NCBI GenBank assembly: GCA_015680685.1
Contig: MNCI01011459.1
Location: 398,762-462,761 of the forward strand
Length of the DNA: 64,000 nucleotides
Reading direction: 5' to 3'
Source: Gnetum montanum
Taxonomy: Eukaryota; Streptophyta; Gnetopsida; Gnetales; Gnetaceae
Under the pieces are notes generated by a model that saw only the letters and a list, made by a program, of their open reading frames with translations, ran no database searches and was not told the origin of the DNA. Below are positions 41,341 through 54,375 of the stretch, piece after piece (the stretch's first letter is position 1; the number at the start of each line of letters is the position of its first letter). Both the position numbers and the translations under genes were made by a program.

Positions 41341-42780
41341 CTCCCCCATGACTAAGTTGAAAGGAAGAGATCTAAAAAATGGAACGTGGTTGTCTATTTG
41401 TCAAGGTGGTAGTTGCACTAGCCTATCTTGGCTCTAGGAAAGGTTTTACTTGTTGGATGTTGACCAACCACTTTTTATTTGGGCTTTCAGGCTTGTAGAT
41501 CAACATGGCCCTAGAAGGAAAGGTTTGATCAATTATATAAGGTCCCTCCCACAATGTTTGAAATTTTTCCTTCTGGGGTACATGTGTGGGGTTCCAATAG
41601 AGGACCTTATCTCCTAGTTGAAGTTTTACATTTCATATCCTTAGGTCATGATGTTGCTTACTAAATGCCTTGTGAACCTCATTCAAAGATAGGACTACTA
41701 ATTAGTTTTCATCTAGCACATTTTGGTTGATAAATCTTTCTTTCTATGCTGGACTTAGGTCAAGATTTAGATCATAGGCTATTGAGAGTGTACGAAGCTT
41801 GGATTGAATCGGGAGCATTGGAAGTTTTCCATACACCAACTTGTAGGGAGAGTAGCTAAGAGGAAGTTTCCATGTTAAATGCAGAGCCTAGACGAAATCA
41901 TTAAGTTTTGTACTCCAATATTTTCTATATTTGCTAATGGTTCATGTTAGTATTTTTGTGATCTTCTAGTTGGTTACCTCTGCTTGACCATTGGCTTAGA
42001 GGTGGTAGGGTGTTATTAATATATGTTCAAACCCCAAGCATTGCATTAACTTTCTAAAAGTGGCACTTGTGAAATGAGTTTCATTACCAAAATTAGTGAA
42101 TGTGGCACCCCAAACCTATTTACAATATTTTGTTGTATAAATTGAGCAATGGTGGATAATGTATAATTAGTGATGGCTACTACTTCTATCCATTTTGTGT
42201 AGTAGTCAACTACTATGATAATATATGCCTTTCCATTAGACATAGGTGTGATGGCATCCATAAATTCAACACCCCATATATCAAAAGGTTCTAGTGGTTA
42301 AATCCACTATTGAGAACCTTCCATAAAAGCACTCATCCCTCCATCTCATTGACAATGTTCACAAGATTGGACAAACTAGTGGACATCCCTAAAGATTGGA
42401 GGCCAATAGTATTCTACCATCAAAATTTTTATGGTCGTGTATCTCCCTACATAGTGGCCTTTGCAAGGTCCTTCATGAGCATCATGGAGAATGTGTAGTT
42501 GATCTTCATCAAGGACACACCAATGAATTAGGCCATCGATGCATACTTTGAAAGGTTTCCATTGATTTCCATAACGCATTTGGCCTGATGGAGAAATTAT
42601 TGCTTCTTTCTCATGTCTAGATCTTGTGGCATCTCCTAAATGAGAAGATAGGTGAGGATGCAATTGTACCATGTTGTTTTTGTGGGTGTTTGGTCATTTA
42701 TTACTCCTGTAAAGAAGAGCTCATCTAGAAATTGATCAGAGAGCAGGCTCTTCTCCTCTTTATTATCCCATCTTAAGAGA
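41341..42780 (-). pseudogene. Integrase of element C
   Basis: Minus strand. Zinc-binding region LHDAHEGPCKGHYVGRYTTI with MVEYYWPPIFRDVH at about 42470-42376. Core [20 protein letters not shown] and YTKWIEVVAI at 42261-42046, where the first catalytic residue lies. The rest of the core and the C-terminal part continue to 41345 with frequent stops (the segment matching FDNGIHF of element B reads ILVMKLIS, so the second Asp region is lost or frameshifted). More decayed than in element B. Order and spacing are the same as B. Confidence 0.85.
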
Positions 42781-44330
42781 GAGAGAGATGGTTAGCAACC
42801 ACATTCTTGGGTCCTTTTCAATCTCCCATCATGAGATTGAATTCCTACAAGATCACAAGCCACCATATGACATAAGGGCTTACCATTGGCTTGTTCATGA
42901 GGAAGCATATTGCACTGTCGTCCATGTGCACAAATACTTTGTAGTCAAGCACATAGTACCTAAACTTTTCCAAAGTGCACACCATAGCCATTAGTTCTTT
43001 TTCCATGGTGGTGTAATTTAACTATGCTCCCACCATGCTTTGGCTTGCGTAGTGGATGTAGTATGGATATTTCTTATCATCCATCTACGTGAGCATTACT
43101 CCTAAGGCATAGTTAGATGCATCCATCATGATGTGGAAGGTTCTCAACCAATGTGGTGCTCATAGGATTCATGCTTTTATGAGTTTCTCCTTTAACTTTT
43201 GGAATGCATGTTCACATTTCTTAGTCCAAATGAAACGTGCATCTTTCTTTGTAAGTTATACCAATGATTTTGCAATCTTAGAGAAACTCTCTATAAATCA
43301 TCGGTAGTAGCCAATGTGTCCAAGGAATGACCAAAGACCTTTAACTGTTTCTGGTTGGCATGTTATTCATTGGATGACCCTTATCTTTTCTAAGTCTACC
43401 TCAATCCATTTTTGCAAAATTTGGTGCCCTAGTACAATTCCTTCTTGGATCATGAGATGGCTCTTTTGCCAATTGATTCGTACATTTGTTTCAACACATC
43501 TTTTTAGTACTTACTCAAGGTGGTCCAAGGCTTGCTCAAATATAGCTCCATAGGTGGAAAAGTTAGGCATGAAGACTTCCACACTACTACTGAACTGCTA
43601 CTAGAAGTTACTAAGGACTAGGTGTTGAAATGTTGCAAGGGCATTACACAAACCGAATGGCATCTTACAATATGCAAAAGTCCCCCAGAGACTCATGAAT
43701 GTTATCTTGGCCTAATCGTCTAGCACAATATGGATTTGGTTATAACCACTATAACCATCCAAGAAGCTATAATAACAATGCTCGAATATGGTGTCCAACA
43801 CTTGATCCACAAATGGTAATGAAAAATGATCTTTAAATGTTGCCATATTCAATAGCCTGAGGTCAATGTAGATCCATCATTTTCCACCTTTCTTTGGTAC
43901 AATTACTAGTGGGCTAACCCACTCACTATCTACAATGGGATAGATGAACCCCATCTTGAGGAGTTACTCTATTTCCTCCTTGATGATCTGCTTCAATTTG
44001 AAGTTCAACTACCTCTACAGCTACCTTCTAGGTTTCATAGCTAGGTTGGTGTAAATGTGATGCTGGCATATCCTTGGATCAATTCCTGTTAGTTCAAGAT
44101 ATGACCAAGCAAAGGTTGTTGGCTATTTGTTAACCACATTAATAGCTTTTTTTTTTGTTCGGGTGTAAGTTTGGCATTAATTATAACTAGTTTACCATTG
44201 TTTAAAAATGCATATTCCATGCCGACTAGTAAATTTTTTAGCTCTAGGGGCTCCTACTTAAAGTTATTAGGGATTTCCAACTCTCCCCAACAAGTATCAT
44301 CATCTTCATTAGAGAGTTGAGGATGAACTT
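42781..44330 (-). pseudogene. Reverse transcriptase and RNase H of element C
   Basis: Minus strand, aligned by eye with 26991-28560. The catalytic palm motif near 43576-43560 reads VEVFMPNFSTYG in place of VFMDDFSTYG, so both Asp are lost. Downstream GIVLGHQILQ, SFLGHIGYYR and FIESFSKIAKSLV are clear, then RNase H sequence to 42790 with a (GA)n stretch at 42776-42788. Numerous TAG/TGA stops. The enzyme cannot have been active in this copy after these changes. Confidence 0.87.
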
Positions 44331-44639
44331 GTTCAAGCTTATCCATGCCTTCAACATAAGGACATCTTAGGCTCTTAGTTGGTTCCATGCATAATGTGTT
44401 GCTATCTACTATCTGAGTTTGCTATCAAACATTGGATATCCTTCTATTTTGTGGTTGCTGCATATAGACACCTTTGATTATTGATTTCTTGTGCACACTA
44501 ATTGCATGCTTTAATGTATGTACTTTTGATGGACCAAATCTTTTACACACAATTCCACCCATTATCGATGTATGCAATGCATGAAATATGCTTTTTCTCT
44601 ATCTTGTCCAATTCATTTCCTTTGGATATTTCCAAAGAG

Positions 44640-45060
44640 ATATGCCTTATGCCCATACATGCATTGACCATGCTTAACCAAGCTCTTCCCATAATGATGG
44701 GAAAGTCACTTTTGCATTTTTTTAACCTTGATCACCAGAATATCAACAAAATATGACCACCCACAAACTATGGTCACAATGTCCTCTACTAATCCTAGAG
44801 GGATATTAATTAACTAATCTACCAATTCTAGATGGATGTTGCTCTTCCTGAGAGGTGGTAGGTTCCAGGCCTTGTACATGTCATGGGAGATGAGATTAAC
44901 TCTAAAACCAAAGTTAAGAAGAGCCTTACATGGCTCATGTCTAGCGATCTACAAGTAAATGAGTGGACTTCTTGGGTTAAATCTTTTTGTGGGAAGATTA
45001 CCAGCCTTGATCTAATTGAAAACAACATGAGTTAACATGACAGTGCAAATCTGAGGCAGT
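44640..45060 (-). pseudogene. Aspartic protease of element C
   Basis: Minus strand: IARHEPCKALLNFGFRVNLI with the active-site Asp changed to Asn (LLDLG in element B reads LLNFG here). Then SHDMYKAWNLPPLRKSNIHL and LGLVEDIVTIVCGWSYFVDI, parallel to element B. Short, between the gag linker and reverse transcriptase. Confidence 0.78.
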
Positions 45061-45689
45061 AGTTGGTTTGAAGGGCACTCAAAGGTATTTCATGCAAAGG
45101 ATAAGAATATTGGAGATGTAGGATGATCAACGGCACTAGGTTGTGAGGATTGGAGAGGACTGCTAGGTCAGAATAAGGATGTTTTTCTAAGTCAATTGTC
45201 TAACCCACTCAGCTGGAAAGTTGGTTGTGAATGTACAGCCCTCGTAGCATTTCATTATTACAACTATGAAGGAATCTCACCCTACATAGATGGAGTAGGA
45301 GGTAATTGGGTTGAAGGTAGAGGTGTGTGTGCAAATGGATGTGGAGGGTGGTATAGATATGAATATGGATTTTACATTCAAGTAGATGGTGAATGTATTA
45401 GCTAGTATTCTGGAGGGTAATAGTGATGTTGAAATGAGGTATGACTTGCAGAACTTCTTGGAGAGACAAGTTGCTAAACATAGTACCCATATGTATCTAG
45501 TTGCCTATAAGGGTACTGTTGCCTTGGAGATGGCATTCTCCATGATTGTAATTGGTACCATTATTAGTGTTATTGACAAGGTTATGAAGGAGCTCCACTT
45601 GGATAGTGAGCTTGTTTTGGTGGTGGAACTACCTTGGATTGCCTTAAGGATAAGGCAATCATCTAGGTGCTTGCCTACATGCTAGTCGA

Positions 45690-47503
45690 GGATTCAATGC
45701 ATCCACCCTAGACTCTTGTAAGTGTGACACCATAGGATAACAACCCTTTAGATGTTTGTATTAACAAATGTCATAATTAATTTCATCATCAAAGTTAACT
45801 TCCACAACTTTTTCTATAGCTACAGCTTTGTCCTTACCTCTTTGGTAGGCACATTCAGCTTCTTTTCACCTCCTACAATTATAATCACTATTTTTCTCTT
45901 TGGATTCTTCAACAATTTTCATAAAAATTTGAGATTTTTCATCCAAAGAGTCCCATAATTTATCAACCTTTGCCAAAATATCATAGACAAATTTTTGGAT
46001 GGGCAAGGTTTTCCTGTTCACCACTTCATCAAGTGCTAACTCCTCATCACAAACTTGAACCTCCCATTTCTTGAGGAAGGGTCCATATTATAATCTTCTG
46101 CTCTTTCCTTTTTTTGTAACTCACCTTCTTCTTTTACTACCTACTCAATTAAGCTTTGGATCTAATGGGCTCTCAGTTCAGATAATCTCCCTTGGGCATA
46201 CACCCAAAGAATTCTTCTAGCTTCTACTCTAAGCCCATCCATGATGTGGTGAAATTGTTCCCTCTAAGAATAACCATGGCCAGGGCATTGGTGTAAGAGT
46301 GAATAGTATCTACCCATGACGGCATCCAAGGGCTCATGTGTTTCCTATTTTCAACCTTAGATTTTCCTTCTCAGATTAGACACTCTAGAGTACATCTGAT
46401 ATTTATCATTATATAACTCTAACATAGTACTCCACTGATGAATGGATTCTCATTCTAAGGACTGGCACTAGCTTTTAGCTTCCTTGATGAGTATCCTAGG
46501 GAAGAGCTTGAGTTTTTGCCATTCATTTTCTATATCCTATAAGGCACAAGAATCATGAAAAGCTTATAGATGTGTCTATGGATTAGAATTGTGTCCCACT
46601 CAAATCTTGGAATATTATTCATGTCTAAGCACTTGATCCATCTATCTTTCATATGCCTTGTTGGAATTCTAACTACCTCTACAATGTTGAGCATACTTCT
46701 AATCAATAATAAAGGTTCATCATCATCACTACATTGATGATGCTAATGATGGTTTTGGCCACCCCTTTGGTCTTGGTGGCCTTCATGGTCATTGTTGTCT
46801 TGTTGATCACCTTCATCATGATTATTTTGACAATAGCTTCTATGAGAACTGGTAGACAAAGAGGAATGTTTGGAATTAAATGAAGAGGAAGGTGGACTGC
46901 CACCACCACCGTAGTGTTTGCCACCACTTTTTCACTCATTATGATCACCATCCTTACATCCCTTACCATTATGATGCTTGCCCGAGTCCCTACCTTGACT
47001 ATCACTTTTTCTTGAACCTAGTTTATGAATAGTGGATCATAGGTTCAGGGTTGCACCCTCATCATCAATAACCGAGGGTGGAGAATCTTCATGTCAATAA
47101 CCTTCAAAGAGAGGATCCTCATTCTCACCTTGATCTAGTAGGAGCAAGGGATTAGTGAAATGTTTCCCCTTCATAGCTTCATGAAGCTTTTCTTGATGTC
47201 AATCTCACTTGCATTGTGTTTCAATGGGACAATAGTCTTGAGTATCATAGCCATTCACAACGTATTCCTTGTGAAGATCTATGATGTCCAACTTTTTAAG
47301 AGTTTGAAATAGCATCCCAAGCATAGATCAATCAGAGGACAAGATGATGTTTCCCTTCATATCATGCCAGTGCAACTGTTCATTGTTATGTAGGATGAAG
47401 GTGAAGTTTAGTACATACCACTTTCTAGATGAGTATATACCACTTTGCACTCCTATGGGATCGGCGGTTTAACATCTTCATGTTTGTAAGAAGAAGAAGA
47501 CAT
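45690..47503 (-). pseudogene. gag: gag polyprotein of element C
   Basis: Minus-strand gag from ATG 47503, 134 bases inside the primer site, starting MSSSYKHEDVKPPIP like the MSPSLYK start in element B. The segment corresponding to the His/Ser-rich region lies at 46700-47000, and the Retrotrans_gag core at about 46200-46560 (complement of CCATTCATTTTCTAT = IENEW, as in element B). A Lys/Glu-rich region and Pro-rich linker follow to about 45690. Many stops; less readable than the element B copy. Confidence 0.7.
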
Positions 47504-47636
47504 TTTGTAAAATGAATAAAATTATCAGTGTGCTAAGTAGTTTATATGTCATTGAGAGTGATGTTGACCTTGAGTTCATCCAACGATATAAATAATATTC
47601 ACTAATCCCATATAGCGCATGTTTCAACAAACAAAT

Positions 47637-47655
47637 TCCTTGGCAATGGTGCCAA
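47637..47655 (-). promoter_or_regulatory. Primer binding site, tRNA-Asp type, element C
   Basis: Minus strand TTGGCACCATTGCCAAGGA directly inside the 5' LTR. Confidence 0.78.
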
Positions 47656-48561
47656 TGATGAGCAGTGAGATACCCCTACACCCAACCATTTGAATCACAA
47701 GCATTCACACATGATCCAGTTGAATTCCATGGACTTTATAGTTTCTGGTGCACTAGCCTTCTAGGAGGTGAATCTTGCCTTAAGGTCAATCATTATCTTC
47801 CCAATTACACTTGTGATGTACACTGGTATGGTTAAGTGTAATTGAGGCATCTAATTTTTATCATTTTTTATTTTATGATTTTTTTGTTTAAAAAGAAATA
47901 AAGTAATTAGATTAATTAATTTAATCTAACTACTTAACTAGTATCTAAATAGTCATAACATAAGCATCCAATCCCACTTTCCATACACGTCTTGAACCCA
48001 TGTATCCACTACTAGGTTACCAAGTGTTACACTACTAGGCATACCAAACAATAACGCTATTGGGATTACCAAGCGAATACATCTTAGACTTGAAGTGGTT
48101 GTACTTATGTGTTTAATCTATCTAACTTATCTTATTTAATTACTTCATTAACTTAATTATTGAAAAATATTTAATAAATAATTGAAAACATTAAATGCAT
48201 AAGTAAAATATTTAATCTATTCAGAATGCTACAAGGTTTATCAGAAAGCTTGTCTTTATTGCCACACACACTATCGTGCTTAGGTACAACAATGCTTGAA
48301 TAAAGATCCATACACTCAATCACTCCTGCTATAGGCACTCGGGAGAAAAAATTCTAACTCTCGAATGAACAAACTACAAGAGCTTCACTACTACTAAAAT
48401 CTTGATATCATAAATGTAGCTAGTGAGCATGTATTTATAGCCAAAAGGTAGACACTATGTCGATGAGGCCTCATCATGATATGATGCATCAACTAGGCCT
48501 CGTCGACAAGACCCAGTCGACAAGGCCTCGTCAACGTAGCTAACAAAACTACAACTCATCA
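47656..48561 (-). repeat. 5' LTR of element C
   Basis: 906 bp, TGATGAGCAG...CAACTCATCA, highly similar to 35192-36093. U3 array at 48455-48538 with GATGAGGCC and TCGTCGACAAGGCC motifs. Confidence 0.92.
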
Positions 48562-51500
48562 AACTTCATATAGATAATATTTTTCAAATTAATTTGGAAT
48601 CACATCAAATCATTGTGAGATGAGGGAGAAATAATCCTATCTTTAAAAATCATTCATTCTGTTCCAATTTTAGGACTCATAAAATTTTCCAAATTGCATA
48701 GTGAAGTTCTCCTAAATTATAATAGATATTGACATGAAATTTTACATGAACGTATCCACCTATTCTGGCTTTCAAATAAATCTAAAATCATGAAAATGTC
48801 TTACAAAATAATTAAGATATGATCAAAATATTAAATTCCCCCCATTCTTATTTTTCAACTTCTAAGATTAAGTAAACAATGATGAATGATGTTGATGAAT
48901 GTTGATAAATCAATGATGAACTAGTGAAATTCTTGTTGAAATTATGCTAATGATTCCATGCTACAAATTTTCAAGAGATTCCTTAGATATTTATATTTAA
49001 CAAGTGGGGTAAAGTTTACTAAAAATAATATGATATGTCCTAATGACAAAAAATTCGAAAAATTAAAAATATATATATGGATTGAGGTCAAAATAATATT
49101 ATGAATACCCATCAATCCAAAATTTTTGTATATTTTATTAAAATGAACTTCAATTATATAATAAAAACATAAACTTATTATCTTCTACTGTAAAACACCA
49201 ACAATCATGACCCATCATGGAAGACCACAACTTGATCACGACTCATGATAAATACTAGCAATCTTATCATCACCCATGGTTGACTTCTGATTTTAACACA
49301 AATTGAAAAACTTGTAGAAAATGACTCCAAGTGACCACAAAACAACCATAAATTGACAATAGATGTTGTGAATACAAAGGACACGACTTAAAGATCATAA
49401 ACAAACATTTAAACTAATGAAAAAGTGATAAATGAAATGATGGCATAAAAATGATCCAAACCATATGTAACATCATTGAAAAGTCATAAAATAACAACTC
49501 AAAATTTAGCAAAATCATCAAAGTAGAATTGAATCTATAGTAAGATGAACAAAACTGCATAACAATATGAATCTCTTCTGTAATACCCAATCCAAAATAG
49601 TTAATATGATAAATTCTAATAAAGTCCTATTTTCATGAAATTCACAAAAGATAATAAAATTACATCAAAAATAATCAAACAAATTATTCTCAAAAATTAA
49701 GCAATGCTACGCATGTAAGACAAGACTCAAACCCAACTAAAATTCATAGAAATCTAGAGAAATATAGGAAAGTCCAATCACATGGATAATGCAAAAAATT
49801 ATGAACTAAAACAAATAAGAAACACTACCAAGATAACTCACTTGAACATAGAAGCACATTCCTCAAGTAACACACAAATGGAGCAAAATACTCTCACATA
49901 CCCATGCACATGAACTAGAAAATATCCACACACTTTAAATCTGTAGTGCTTCGTCATCCAAGAAATGAATGTTAAATTTCCCAGTTGAATGGATTATGGG
50001 GTTTGTATGGAAAATCCACCAAAAAAACTCAATGTAGCAAAACTATCCTAATTTCTAAATGTAAAACATAATATAAGAAATCCACCACAAAACTAATCAT
50101 AACTGAAGTAACCTCCCACAAATCTAAAAGTCATAATAAAAACATAATAATTACAAACAAAACATGACATATATAAATTAATTAATAAAATAACACATGC
50201 TCATGCATAAATCTACCTATGCCATGCTCATACCATAGGATTTATGAATGCTTGTCCAAACTCTTCCACCAAATTAGTGCATACCAATTAAAAATACATA
50301 ACTAATTAATACATGGAATTAAACTCTCATGAAAATAAAATATAACATTACAAATATAACTAACTAATGAACATACTCAAATCATATCATAATAGTCAAA
50401 ACATAAATAATCACAAAACACAAAGTAAACATACTAATTTAAACATCAAAAATATGAGTTGTTACATCTTTGTAAGTGGTATGTACCAATGTATTATGTA
50501 AGATGAGTGTCCATGCTCTTTTAGGTCAAGCTTCATGGTTTTTGCTACATATCTAACAAAGATTTCCTATAATGTTTTCTAACTTCGTTACATTGGATTG
50601 ACTCTCTTCTTATCATTTCAAGTGAACAACTTGGCAATTCAATAAGCATGTAAGATAGGCTTTGTAATCTAAAATATTTTCATGTTTAGAAATAAAATTT
50701 CATGTAATATCTAAATTAAAATTCTCATATTGTGTGTGCTTCTTAATGCAAACCAAAGAGTTTTTATGACTTTAAGAATATTTAATACTTAAACTTGTTA
50801 GATGTTATTAGCACTTGACATCAAAGGCAAAATTTCAATCTTTATAAAATATTTTACCTTGCAAGAGAACTCTCATCAACTTTTTTTTTTAAACAAAAGG
50901 AATGACATTTTAAAAAATCACCCATCATTAGTGAAGGGAATCAATGTTTCTATTATGACATATGTAGGATAAAAATAACATAATAATAAACATGTATGGA
51001 TACAATGTTATGTTGATATGTGTCTTAATAAAATTTAGCATATGCTACTAGTTGTGTTGCTAGTAAAATATGGGACATTATCCCAAGGCAATGAATTGTA
51101 TTGATGTGTGTGTTTTATGATTGTAGTAATAATGATAGTCAACAATTTTTATTAATGATTTAGTTTTTACTATTTAATAAATTTTATTATAGATATTCTT
51201 GACATAGAATCCTTCTTGTTTTTAGTTTTGGTATTAAGATAATGCCAAGTGATACACTCTTAAATAATATAGATCAAGCATATATTGTATAAGGAGTTTA
51301 TTGCAACCACCAAGCCTCACTTGCATCTATGATATCTTATATATTTTCTTAAGCTATCTTCATTCCAACCCTACATTGAAGGCATTTTATGTGTTATGCT
51401 AACCACCTCCAAAACATAATAATGCACAGTGCAAATACTTATTACTTTCATAGATGAGATAAATACAAATGATGATGATGATGATCATTTGTTTTATCTT

Positions 51501-52581
51501 ACTTATTTCTTTCCTATAATTTTTCTTATTGCTTTGGTCATTTCTACTTTTATTTCATTATGATCTTGTTATATAATACTGCTTTTAAGGAATTTTAATT
51601 AGGTTATTCAAAGTTTATCTTACTGTATTTTTTGTTGAAGAATAAAACAATGTATTTATTACTTAATGCTTTCAAATATAATTTTTATCATTACTTACCA
51701 TCACACTTTTCACTTTGCATTTAAACGAAAGAATTGAAATTTTCCCCACATGATTAAAGGGTATAGTTAAAGCTTGTACTTTTGACAAAAATAAGTGAAG
51801 ACCCTAAATTTTTGTCCCTACTTGACATAGTATTAGAGATTAACATGAGACTTAAATATGTTTCTATATTTTTTTATTTATCATATAATTTTATTGCCAT
51901 AAATATATTTAATTTTATCATGTTATTAAATGATTTTCTATATATTCATCATGTGAGATTTACCCACTAAGCTTATTATATTGTTTGTTAGACAAAAATT
52001 TTCCCTAAATGATGTCATTTAGATTTGAGGATATTAAGTGGGTTCTTTATTGATGCTAGAATTGATAATGTTTTTTAATTTGTAGATTTGCATTCTAGAG
52101 AGAAAGAATATGTGATACCTTTTTCTATAGATTTTTTTAAGAGGGAAATGCCAATAAAATGTTTATATTAATTTTAAAAAGTACAGTAAGAATTTAGCAA
52201 GCATGTTGGATCCACTTGTGGGCCAAAGGGACATGGGTTCCTAGGAAAGAGAATGTGTATGTACATGCACGAGTAATGAAGGAAAAATAGGAGCTTAGGA
52301 GATAGTTGAATAACCTATAAGCTAATTCAAAACCACATGAACCCTTGCATAGAACTTTCTTAATGTACTTATAAGACTTTACACATAATGGATATGTTGC
52401 AAAGATTTGATTAGTAACAATGGTTTACCAACAACTTGACAAGGCATGGACCCGTACCAACTTCTTAGGCTAGGTTATGCTCATATTTTTGTAGCTAGTT
52501 GTTTTACTCCTCTTTCCATATCATGGATGTGGCGTTGAAGATGCATAGATCATAGCTAATAGAGAACCAATTCATCAATGG
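48562..52581. other. Unassigned AT-rich repeat-derived sequence
   Basis: The first part should be the remainder of the copia element B LTR cut by element C. Beyond that I find no coding frame, LTR ends or RNA gene on either strand. A small (GAT)n run lies at 51473-51487. A stretch near 52200-52260 is weakly protein-like (plus strand, ending WVPRKEN) but too short to assign. Confidence 0.5.
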
Positions 52582-53332
52582 TGATGAGTCACGATATCGC
52601 AGCCCATCACCAGTTCTATAAATAAGAAGCGGCTTTCCCTTGTTTCCTCATCTAGATCTAGGTCCTTAGCCAAACTCTAGTAGTTTTACCATTCCAGAGT
52701 TAGAATAATTTCTATGTGCCCATAGTAGGAGTCTTAAAGTGAACGGATCTTTATTCGAGAAAACTGTACTTGAGCACACATTTGTGTACGGCAATAAAGA
52801 TGAACTTTCTGATAAACCTTGCAGCATGTGAACTAAGCTAAATAGGGTTTAATTACTGTTAAATGTTTAAATTCTTTCTTAGATAATTAATCTCTCTCAA
52901 CCCTCAACTATCCTAGTTAAGTGCATTCAATACGACCACTTCGAGCACGTGTGCTATGCTTGGTAACCCAGTAACGAATAGCATTTAGTAATCCCAGTAG
53001 CGTTGCACTAGTTCAGGGTGTGTACGACAAGTGGGAACGGATACTAATGCTAGGACGATTAAAGCTTAGTCAATGGAAGTTAGTTACTTAGTCTCTTCAC
53101 CCTTTCCCCTCTTAGCATAGGCGATAAAGAGATAAAAGACATAAAAATCATACACCTCAGACTTACTTAACCATACAACCATGATAATACAAGTAAGTTT
53201 GGGAAGACAACAATTGATTACCTTCCGTATCCATTACGGTGCATAAGTACTTAGTCCTTGGAGTTCGACTGAATCACACGTGAGACGCTCGTATTCGTAT
53301 GGTTGAGTGTAGGGGTACCTCGCCACTCATCA
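52582..53332 (+). repeat. Solo LTR of the Athila-like family, with target duplications
   Basis: 751 bp, TGATGAGTCACGATATCG to CGCCACTCATCA, flanked by identical AATGG at 52577-52581 and 53333-53337. It is in plus orientation, opposite to all other copies here. CGATATCG at 52591 precedes CTATAAATAAGAAG, the TATA box, by about 20 bases. No internal sequence on either side, so it arose by recombination between two LTRs of a full element. It keeps many CG dinucleotides (about two dozen by eye), so it looks younger than the LTRs of A, C and D. Confidence 0.95.
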
Positions 53333-53999
53333 AATGGTTACCCTTTGATTTGCCCTTGTATTCAAGGATATTTCACCTTAAGTTAGTTTCTACCTATTAT
53401 GTTGATAACTATATCCTAATGCCACTATTGATTCCAACCACAAGCCAATTTTTAAAAAATATTTTGTTATATGTCGAATTTTAAATTTTAAGGAATATAT
53501 TATATTTTATTTTTTCATGATATATATGAATCATTGATTTATAACCTTATATATGAATCATTGATTTATAATCTTACTTCATAATACATGCACATTCAAA
53601 TCTTGAGTTACTTATCTCATAGTTATAGTTTCACTTTTCAGCTAGTCAGTATCATCCAGACGCATAATATTTAAGTCACTTATGCTAAGTACTATTTTTG
53701 TTTTTTCCTTTTTATTAAGTTATCTACAACTTCAATGGTGTAACATGCCTTCGATATAGACTCATTTATATTGAAACATGCAATGTTGATCATTTATAAG
53801 TACATTTTAAATTTTAATGTTTAATTCAAAGAATAATCTAAAGTGCATTCTTTTGTTAATATTTTAAAACTCTTGTTAAAATTTCAAAGAGATAACTTAC
53901 AAATTATTAGTCTTCTTAGTCTCATTGAGTATATAAAATCTATTTCCACATTGTCTTATTCATGTAGATGTTTTTTCTTTTAAATCAATCCTCTTAATT
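53333..53999. other. Unassigned spacer with a 27-bp tandem duplication
   Basis: AT-rich, possibly LINE 5' sequence. ATATGAATCATTGATTTATA is repeated at about 53524 and 53551. No gene seen. Confidence 0.45.
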
Positions 54000-54004
54000 A
54001 AAAA

Positions 54005-54223
54005 ATGAAATTGGTATTGCAAGTAGATAAGAAGACTTACATGCAACTTATTACATATCATAATCTTTCCAATTTTAGTAATTTTTATCATCATGAAGCA
54101 TATTTACTTAAATGCACATCTTGTTTTTGCCTTTTAAGAAAAGAAGCTAAGGAGAGGAGAAAACATGTTGAAAAGTATACAAAAAGTCAAGTTCATACTA
54201 AGGATAATGAAAATTTATCATAA
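54005..54223 (+). pseudogene. LINE ORF1 zinc-knuckle fragment
   Basis: Reads LVLQVDKKTYMQLITYHNLS, NFSNFYHHEAYLLKC. This is the end of a DUF4283-type ORF1 with a CCHC knuckle whose first two Cys positions are now Ser and Tyr, followed by a basic KEAKERRKHVEK. It precedes a second ORF1-like segment, so two overlapping LINE copies or an internal duplication may be present. Confidence 0.55.
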
Positions 54224-54375
54224 TTATTTATCATTATACATAAATAATTTATATGGAAAATCCACTATCATTGATATAAAAAGTATTATTTATTCTCTTA
54301 ATGGTTTGTCAATCTTAAGGATCCTTTATGGAGTTTTTGCAATAGAAATTCTTTTTTACAAGGAATGTTCTAAAC

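Larger units (their letters stand above)
35192..48561 (-). mobile_element. Athila-like Ty3/gypsy element C, complete with ORF3
   Basis: Minus-strand element of 13.37 kb with LTRs 35192-36093 and 47656-48561 (about 0.9 kb). Flanking 5-mers ACCTT (35187-35191) and AACTT (48562-48566) differ at one base and are the probable target duplication. From the right: tRNA-Asp primer site, gag, protease, reverse transcriptase, RNase H, integrase, about 1.6 kb non-coding, internal palindrome/TATA block, ORF3, polypurine tract. It belongs to the same family as A, B, D, fragment E and the solo LTR, but to a subfamily whose palindromes are GAGGCC-type. Catalytic residues of protease and reverse transcriptase are mutated. 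Confidence 0.93.

Noticed and set aside
52190-52270. Short plus-strand stretch resembling a copia gag end (WVPRKEN)
   Set aside because: Too short and without neighbouring copia domains.
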